From NCBI GenBank assembly GCA_900095095.1, contig FMBT01000302.1, forward strand, positions 496,001 through 560,000: DNA of 64,000 nt, written 5' to 3'. The stretch is from Fragilariopsis cylindrus CCMP1102 (lineage: Eukaryota > Bacillariophyta > Bacillariophyceae > Bacillariales > Bacillariaceae). Below, one piece after another: positions 57,190 to 64,000 of the stretch (its first letter is position 1; each line of letters begins with the position of its first letter). The notes under the pieces were generated by a model that searched no databases, was not told the DNA's origin, and worked only from the letters and a program-made list of their open reading frames with translations. The translations under genes were made by a program, and so were the position numbers.

Positions 57190-58866
57190 ATGATCTCGTC
57201 GTCGTCGTCATTTTCAGTTTCAGTGTTCAGCACAAGAACAGTGTTATGCGCATTAGCAGCATTATTGGTCTCATTCTCCAATGTTGTAACAGTTGTAAAT
57301 GCTGGTGCATTATTAGGACAAAGAAGAGCTGAAAAAGATAATATATTAGGACGATCCATTCGTATTGTAAATGAATCGGGACGGAAATGTGATATGTATT
57401 GGGTAAATACATTCGTGTCACCGGAACAATTTGTACCACAATTTATTGAAGATGGAGTTAGTATCGGTTTAAGTTATGGGTCCGATAAATCCTTATCGTC
57501 CTATATTGGACATGTCTTTGAAATACGTGAATTGCCATCGAAACGAGGAACCAAAAAATGTTTATTTGAAACCTGTCGTCGAGTACGTATCCAAGTGAGT
57601 GATCGAGAAGATCAAAAGGTAACATTAGAACGTGATTTTACTGTTACAATTCAAGATGATATCTCGATATCCTATACCAAAGCGGATGATATGTATAAAC
57701 GTTGTCAAAATAAAATCAAAAATAATGATGATAATGATGATGGTGATCTATCACCATTAGAATTAATTGAGGAAATCACGAATTGTATGGAAAAGGAAAT
57801 AAATAGTAATATACTAAAACAAGAGGAAGAACGGAATTTTCATTTGAGTGTGCATCGTGATATGGCCACAGAATTAGTACCATTTACCTGTGGTGATGTC
57901 AATCAAACAGATTCACATGAAATATTAAATCAAACATGGTACTATAAAGAAGATTCACGGAATTATAAAATAAAAAAATTACATGAATTACCAACCTCGA
58001 CAATATTTACTATTGATAACTTTGTGACAAAAGATTATTGTGACGCGTTACAAATGTATCGTACTACTACTAATGATAATGATGATACTGAAAAAGGGAA
58101 CAGTCGTCATGTTCCATTATCTGCTGCATTTGAAGGTACCAAACAAAGTAATTTATTAAATGGTTTATTAAATAAAATATATGAATTAATGTTAGATCAA
58201 ATGGATACTTGGGATGATTTAGATGCGGAGGATGTCTTATTTAATTATATGAAAGATGATATTGGTTATGATACACCCACACATTTATGTGTCGGAACAG
58301 AAGAAGTGACAAATGCATTTCATGCATTAGAAATTGGTCAACCAAAGACCTGTCAAATTCCTGGTGGTGATCCGGTGGTGGTACCAACGAAACGTATATT
58401 AATGGAGGATGATGCACATAAAAATAAAAGAAGAAACATGAACGTTGTTCGCAATAATGATGATAACTTCGAGATCGACGTTAAAAGGAAACAACAATTA
58501 GCAGATATCTTTTTATTTTGTACTGAACCAGAAAAAAAAATTTTAGGTGGAATACATTTTCCATTTGCACGGATACATATCACACCAAAAATTGGTAAAT
58601 TAGTGGTAGCTGTCAATCGTAAAACTTATAGTAATAATAAAGTACAAGAACAAGGACAAGGACAAGAACAAGAACAAGTTGATGGATATGTGAATGAATA
58701 TCATTTATGTCCAAATCATGAAGTTTATGTACATACTATATCAGGTAATAGTAGTGGTGGTGGTGGTGGTGGTGAATCATCAGAAGGTGCAGCAGCAGCA
58801 GCAGGAGGAGGAGGAGGAGGAGGAGGAGGTGTCGCTGAAGCACCAAGAGGGGATGGCGAACTATAA
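57190..58866 (+). CDS. Secreted VHL-like plus prolyl-4-hydroxylase-like protein
   Basis: A 558-residue single ORF with a signal peptide (about 1-38, ending VVNAGA). Residues about 52-115 resemble the VHL beta domain: RSIRIVNESGRKCDMYWVN followed by a glycine turn and SYIGHVFEIRELP. A helical, Cys-containing middle leads to TIFTIDNFVTKDYCDAL, the usual entry of 2-oxoglutarate/Fe(II) prolyl 4-hydroxylase domains. The core end reads GGIHFPFARIHITPKIGKLVVAV and YHLCPNHEVYVH, matching the family G-X-FP-X-PKxG and HxxCPV stretches. The metal-binding HxD is not obvious, so activity is uncertain. The C-terminus is a Gly/Ala run from triplet repeats. Probably acts in the secretory pathway on wall or extracellular proteins. 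Confidence 0.65.
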   Translation: MISSSSSFSVSVFSTRTVLCALAALLVSFSNVVTVVNAGALLGQRRAEKDNILGRSIRIVNESGRKCDMYWVNTFVSPEQFVPQFIEDGVSIGLSYGSDKSLSSYIGHVFEIRELPSKRGTKKCLFETCRRVRIQVSDREDQKVTLERDFTVTIQDDISISYTKADDMYKRCQNKIKNNDDNDDGDLSPLELIEEITNCMEKEINSNILKQEEERNFHLSVHRDMATELVPFTCGDVNQTDSHEILNQTWYYKEDSRNYKIKKLHELPTSTIFTIDNFVTKDYCDALQMYRTTTNDNDDTEKGNSRHVPLSAAFEGTKQSNLLNGLLNKIYELMLDQMDTWDDLDAEDVLFNYMKDDIGYDTPTHLCVGTEEVTNAFHALEIGQPKTCQIPGGDPVVVPTKRILMEDDAHKNKRRNMNVVRNNDDNFEIDVKRKQQLADIFLFCTEPEKKILGGIHFPFARIHITPKIGKLVVAVNRKTYSNNKVQEQGQGQEQEQVDGYVNEYHLCPNHEVYVHTISGNSSGGGGGGESSEGAAAAAGGGGGGGGGVAEAPRGDGEL

Positions 58867-59796
58867 AATAAAACGCCGAAATATGCGGTATGAATTATGA
58901 TTTATGAATGATGAATTATGAATATTATACAAACCAAACCAAACTAAACTAAACTAAACCAAAAGAAGGAGAAGAAGAAAAAGAAAGTTGATAGAGAAAC
59001 AAAAAAAAAGTTGATAGAAAGAAAAGCTCCAACTACTACTAGCTAGGTAGCCTGTACTATGTACGTCGTGCATGCTTACGTACTTTGTCGTATCTTTTAA
59101 AATATATTTATAGTAAATAAATAAATAGAACATTGTTATAGGATTATGTTGTCGTCATTGTTTTTTTTTTGAAAGTTCTTGGCTTCTTCAATTCAGTTCA
59201 ATTCAATTCGACAGCGCCGGAAAGGCTAGCTAGTAGGAGAAGAATCCATTAATAAGGAAATCACAGCGACCCTCAACAACAAACAATGACAGACCACTTG
59301 CGGGGGGTAATGAAGTTTTTTCGTGTGTGGAGGGGGGGGGGGGGGAGTCCATCATCGTGAATGAATCAAGTGGCTGAGTCGACGAGTTGATGACAAAACA
59401 AACAAAACGCCAGAGGCTTCCAATTATTGTCTACAACCGAGCTAGCTACCGTTTTCGACTGTTGTATCTAATCTACACACTTTTTCGCTACAGTTATTAT
59501 ACTGTGGTACATCTAGAATAGTGAATCAACGATAATGTGTGTATTGAATCACTCTTGTGCAACATTTTTCATCCAGATTTTGATATGTCTTAATAGAACT
59601 TGATGACAGAACTAGAACTAACTCATCCAAATCATTGCCGGATACTATTTATACACTAAAAAAAAAAGAATGTGAATACGGTATGTAAACCAAAAGTGTT
59701 TTGAATAGATTTTACTTTTTACTGTGTATATAATTACTTTTCTTTCTGAATTTGATTAGCTTCTATATTTGGATGTAAGTGTGTTGCATAATTCTT
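58867..59796. other. Convergent 3' spacer
   Basis: About 930 bp with no gene. Contains an aaacc/aaact pentamer tract (58930-58965) and a G14 run at 59332-59345. Confidence 0.5.
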
Positions 59797-61650
59797 TTAA
59801 CCACATACGCTAACGACCGCATCCTTCACTTGTGGAATAGCTACTAGGATGGTACCTGCAACAGCCGTCAATGCCATAGCCATGGCAGCAAATGGAAATG
59901 CATCAGCCTCGTCAACCATGCTCGATACGCCTAAACCTTGTGCAGCACTACCAACAGCTAACCCACGCGTGATCGGGTCTTGGATGTTTGCAAGGTCTAA
60001 CAATTTCTTTCCGTATTGGGCACCAATAATACCCGTCAATACAACGACCACAACCGCGATGGCAATATCTCCACCTAGAAGTTGAGTAACAGGGATAGCC
60101 AGAGACGTTGTGATGTTACGTGCCAAGAGAGATAATCGGATCATTAATGCATTACCAGAGGAACCACCAAGCTGAATTAATCGTCCAAATGCAGCTGTTC
60201 CAAATAATCCACCAACACTAGAAATTAACATCGCAGCGACGACAATCATAATATTTTCTAACAATAACTTTTTCCGACTATACATAGATACAGCAAAACT
60301 AACAACGGATGGACCTAAGCAGAATAGAAGATAATCTCCTGCCCCGGCAACATTCCAAGCCAAGCTACCCGTCTTGTATGTTTTAATTGATTCAATGAAG
60401 TCCGCACCAGTACCAGTTGCAATCCCGTATACGTACAAGAATGCCCATGTCATACCGGTCGAGGTCAAAAGAGGATGGACTGCCTTCGTAAATGCTGTTG
60501 GTAATCGTGCTGCCGATACATAATTTGTAAACGTTAATGCAAAGAAGAATAACGTTTGTAATGGTGTTGCCCAACTTGCGGTACTTAACGATGATGATCT
60601 TTGTGTTACTAAGTTAGCGATACCGGTAACAATTGAGATCTTCAATAGCAAACCCATAGTTGCGTCACTGAATGGCTTCGGTGCTGCAACGATGGCTGAC
60701 TTGTTCTTGTTCTTTTTAGTTGATGGTGGTGCAGCTACCACAAGAGGAGCGACCTTTCCTTCCATCTTTCTTAAAAACAAAACCGAATATGCAACCGAAT
60801 ATAAGGTATAAACGAATCCAAGAATAGTAATAAGGAGTACCTTAGCGACCTATTTATTTGATCATTAATTTGTTAAGTTATGGAAACAATAAAAGACGTA
60901 AGTTGAATACAGAAAATGTGGTAGAATTGCACTTGTTTCAACCAGCCAGTCACTTTTTTGGTCTATTCCGTAGTATACTTTTTCTATTCTTTCACAACGA
61001 CGACTTATATATATACATGACATTTATGTCAAGACGGGATTTAAAACGAACGTACGTACCTCTAATCCTGATCCGACACTGGGTGCTAATGGTAACATCG
61101 CCAATCCCGGTACAAAAAATACTGGTAACCATTTTGTTAATAATGTTGTACCTGGTGTTAATGCCTTGAAGATGGATGTTCCTGATCCAGGTGCAACAGC
61201 ATCCGCAATCACTAGAAAGAAAAATAAGATACCACATCCACCCAGTTGTGCTGGAAATTTGATACCAAAATGAATAAATAATTTATTCACAGCACGTTCA
61301 ATTAATGTTAATGCTACTGTACCAACAGCAGCATCAGTAGGAAATGATAAAGATGATGATTGTGTCGTCGTCGACGGTGGTGCACCACCAGAACTTTTTA
61401 AGAAACGATTGACACGACCACCGACACGACCACCTCTAAGAGCAGTCGTAACATCAATCGAGTGTCGTCGTTGACGAGTTTTCTGTTGACGCGTGCGCTG
61501 CTGCTGAGTTTGAGTGTATGAATGCTGTTGTACACCAGAAGATGATGATGAAGATGGACTTATAGTAGCAGAAACACTACTACTAGTAACGACTAGGGTC
61601 GTCGTCACTGCAAGAAGTAACAGTTGTTTGGTAGTATTATTGATCATCAT
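59797..61650 (-). CDS. PLGG1: LrgA-LrgB fusion carrier, plastid glycolate/glycerate translocator type
   Basis: Two exons, 61060-61650 and 59797-60765, joined by a phase-0 GT-AG intron (60766-61058) give 519 residues. Exon 1 encodes a hydrophobic leader (LLLLAVTTTLVVTSSSVSA), a basic transit-like stretch (RTRQQKTRQRR, RGGRVGGRVNRF), and the LrgA half (GTVALTLIERAVNKLF, KFPAQLGGCGILFFFL, LPVFFVPGLAMLPLAP). Exon 2 encodes the LrgB half (FTNYVSAARLPTAF, FCLGPSVVSFAVSMY, LLARNITTSLAIPV, and the signature DPITRGLAVGSAAQGLGV). LrgA-LrgB fusions in plants and algae are PLGG1, which exports glycolate and imports glycerate at the plastid inner membrane in photorespiration. The fused order and length fit. 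The leader lacks a clear Ala-Phe cleavage motif. Confidence 0.9.
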
Positions 61651-62460
61651 TCTTTTTTCTGTTCCAAACTGTTTCTAGACGAATGAATCTTTTCTCAGGG
61701 TACAACAATACAGTTAGCCTGATGATAATGATGTACAGTACCGTTATTTCTGCCGATTTGTACAATGCTATTAGTTGTTGTCCCAGCCAGTAAGTTATCG
61801 TTGTGGATTTAAAAAAAAAATCATTGATTGGATGGCGTGACACGCATTGTTGATCTTTTTTTGGTGAAGATCTTTCTTCTCGCTCAATTTATTATATATA
61901 TATATACATACATACAGTCATCACCTACTATACGTACAGATCATAATATGCTATCTTAATCAGGCAGTCGCATACAGTACTTACCACTCGGCTGACGTCA
62001 TTAAGTCGCACACAATTCGTTCACATACAAAAAAGTACATACTTAAATACCGTATTTCAATGCCTCCCTTTTCCACCAATCGCAATTGTATGTGATCTTT
62101 CATAATTTAAGTCGCCGCGCTACGCAACTAACATCGACGTCTTATTGCACTCTCAAGAAGAATGACACCCCGCTTCTTCTTTTCAGTGTATATATCTTGC
62201 CAGTAGCGTAAGACATCTGTAGCTTTACATACTCCCGATCAATCAGCAGCACTACTTCATACGACTGTACTGCACTTAATTCACTACTAGTACACTAAAT
62301 TCACTTTGAACTATTACCATACATTTCAAAACACTACTGCGGTAATAAAAGATAGTAACAAAGAAACATAAAACATACTACTGTACAACATAAAACATAG
62401 TACGGTACTGGACAACATAAAACATACTACTAGTTCAACACAAAACATACACCGTTTAAG
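61651..62460. other. Divergent region, PLGG1-type carrier/aureochrome
   Basis: About 810 bp between divergent starts. No gene. A short TA run lies near 61890. The right end carries the direct repeats described next. Confidence 0.45.
62362..62455. promoter_or_regulatory. Imperfect direct repeats just upstream of aureochrome
   Basis: The phrase aacataaaacata (variant aacacaaaacata) occurs four times with spacings of about 23-33 bp within 100 bp upstream of the start codon. This lies in the 5' UTR or core promoter. A regulatory role is inferred from position only. Confidence 0.5.
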
Positions 62461-63847
62461 ATGTCTGCTCCCAATGGCGACGCAAACGCACCTATGCCGA
62501 TGTTTCAAATGTCGAACAACGTAAGTTACTGTCTGTGCCTTATAAAAAGATAAAATAGACATTAAAAAAATATATTGATGCATGCATGCATCGAGTACTG
62601 ACAAGTATAAAAAAGCTCCGCAGACAAGACAGTCCTGTTATGGGATAATAAATAAAACAATGATGTGTCGCATTTATTTGTATCTCCAATATAATAATAA
62701 TGTAATTAATTCTTACATTTGCACTTTGCACTGACACTCGCCGTGCCATACATGTTAACCCCCCCCCCCCCTCCTCCTCGTCCTCTATCTGTTTTTTTTT
62801 ATATATAATATTAAATACAATTTCAAAATCAAATTTAAGCAATCCAATACTATGGCCGGACAAGGAGGTTCTTCCAATAGTCTTATTGGAATGACTAATG
62901 GTGGTGGAATGAGTGATATTGGACAACTCGACCTTGAAGAACTCTTCGTGGATTGTTATTATGACGTACCTGGTATGGCAGAGATGGTAAAAGACGATGT
63001 CGCTAATGGTGGTGGGGGTATGGCAGGACCAGAACCGGTCATGGTCCCTCCTCCTGCACAACCAATTGCAACTACGTCGATGTCCTCCACCACTGATGCT
63101 GCTGAGGACATCAACAACAAGCGATCTGCGGATGAGATTACTTCCGGAGGAGACGATACAAGTGGGCCTGGAGGAGGACAACTGACTGCGAAACAAAAAC
63201 TGGAACGGCGTGAACGTAATCGTGAACATGCCAAACGCAGTCGTCTTCGTAAAAAGTTTTTATTGGAATCACTGCAAGAACAAATCCATGGCCTACAGGA
63301 ACAACTGGATAAGTTTAAAAAAACTATTAGAGATGAAATCCCGGCACCCAAAGCAGAAACATTGATTGATGCAATTTGTGGTCATGAGAATCAATACACG
63401 CCATTACCCATGCCCAGTGGATTCGGTCCCGTGAAGACATTAATGGAACCCGATTTTCGTTTAATGTCGGCACTCTCCGGATCACAACAAAATTTTGCGA
63501 TCAGTGATCCGACCTTACCCGACAATCCTATTGTGTATGTCTCACAGGGATTTTTAGACCTAACTGGATACAACCTGGATCAAGTATTAGGAAGAAATTG
63601 TCGTTTCCTACAGGGACCGGGTACGGATCAATCTGCTGTCGATGTGATCCGAAAGGGTATCTCGGAGGGAATCGATACAAGTGTTTGTCTACTAAATTAC
63701 AAAGCAGATGGTACACCATTCTGGAATCAATTCTTTGTTGCTGCATTACGAGATGCAGAAAATAATGTTGTGAATTATGTTGGTGTACAATGTGAGGTTA
63801 GTAAGGCAGTTGTTGAAAAACATATGGGAGAACAAAAGAAAAAATAA
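62461..63847 (+). CDS. Aureochrome (bZIP-LOV blue-light transcription factor)
   Basis: Blue-light receptor and transcription factor specific to photosynthetic stramenopiles. A tiny first exon (62461-62520, MSAPNGDANAPMPMFQMSNN) joins exon 2 (62840-63847) across a 319 bp phase-0 GT-AG intron that has a C13 run; total 355 residues. Exon 2 has a Gly/acidic activation-like region, the bZIP basic region RERNREHAKRSRLRKKF with its N-X4-A-X2-SR core and a Leu zipper (LLESLQEQIHGLQEQL), then a LOV domain: FAISDPTLPDNPIVYVSQGFL, GRNCRFLQG with the flavin-adduct Cys, NYKADGTPFWNQFFVAALRD, and YVGVQCEVS. All residues needed for flavin binding appear present. A start at the internal ATG 62852 would drop only the first exon. 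Confidence 0.96.
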
Positions 63848-64000
63848 ATAAATAGTAATTATAGCACACGACGAGCATACAACAACAACGAAACAAAGGG
63901 TGTTTTTTTATATCTCCAAATTCATTGAAGGCTCTTCATTACTTTAATATGAATCAATTAATGTTAATTGTATATAACGAAAACTAATTTTTGAATCAAA
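63848..64000. other. 3' flank of aureochrome
   Basis: Short AT-rich 3' UTR-like sequence to the window end; nothing else is seen. Confidence 0.5.

Overview
The window looks like nuclear DNA of a photosynthetic stramenopile, most probably a diatom. The best marker is an aureochrome (bZIP plus LOV blue-light transcription factor) at the right end; this family is known only from photosynthetic stramenopiles. Supporting signs are an enolase with a mitochondrial-type presequence (diatoms run lower glycolysis in mitochondria), a SEC14-like plus DUF6824 gene pair, a fused LrgA-LrgB glycolate/glycerate carrier, presequences with a plastid-type Ala/Ser-Phe cleavage motif, short GT-AG introns of about 115-320 bp, and proteins full of Asn, Asp, Ser and Thr runs from triplet repeats. 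I cannot name the species.

Layout. 0.4-6.0 kb: XPG/Rad2-type repair nuclease, frame-broken. 6.1-7.4 kb: secreted SGNH/CE6-type esterase. 8.8-10.1 kb: plastid-type DTW-domain tRNA-modifying protein, frame-broken. 10.4-11.7 kb: membrane-anchored sulfotransferase. 12.6-15.3 kb: five-exon MFS phosphate-type transporter. 15.4-21.0 kb: gene-poor, CpG-depleted repeat block with a ~190 bp tandem repeat and a ~185 bp direct repeat. 21.0-21.7 kb: cytochrome b5-like protein, frame-broken. 22.6-24.2 kb: mitochondrial enolase. 25.4-26.5 kb: secreted, probably GPI-anchored solute-binding-like protein. 27.1-29.8 kb: large modular surface protein. 30.9-35.3 kb: tail-to-tail pair of SEC14-like/DUF6824 paralogues. 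35.8-37.5 kb: hybrid histidine kinase. 39.5-42.2 kb: ubiquitin-like plus WD40 protein. 42.6-43.1 kb: small basic protein. 44.1-49.9 kb: nitrilase-type hydrolase gene split by a non-LTR retrotransposon (LINE) with perfect target-site duplications. 50.3-52.7 kb: RanBP2 zinc finger fused to an aldehyde dehydrogenase. 52.9-56.5 kb: PPR-like organellar protein. 57.2-58.9 kb: secreted VHL-like/prolyl-hydroxylase-like protein. 59.8-61.7 kb: PLGG1-type plastid carrier. 62.5-63.8 kb: aureochrome.

There is no operon logic; neighbours are not obviously co-functional. Several genes concern plastid or mitochondrial biology (PLGG1, aureochrome, enolase, PPR, DTW, nitrilase). The observations most worth following are the young LINE insertion, the inverted SEC14/DUF6824 duplication with one intron difference, the PDZ-like insert in the XPG spacer, the CpG-depleted repeat block, and a 49 bp element shared by two loci. 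Frame breaks cluster in the first 13 kb and at 21-22.7 kb while later kilobase-scale ORFs are intact. Some breaks fall at G runs, so assembly indels are as likely as pseudogenes.
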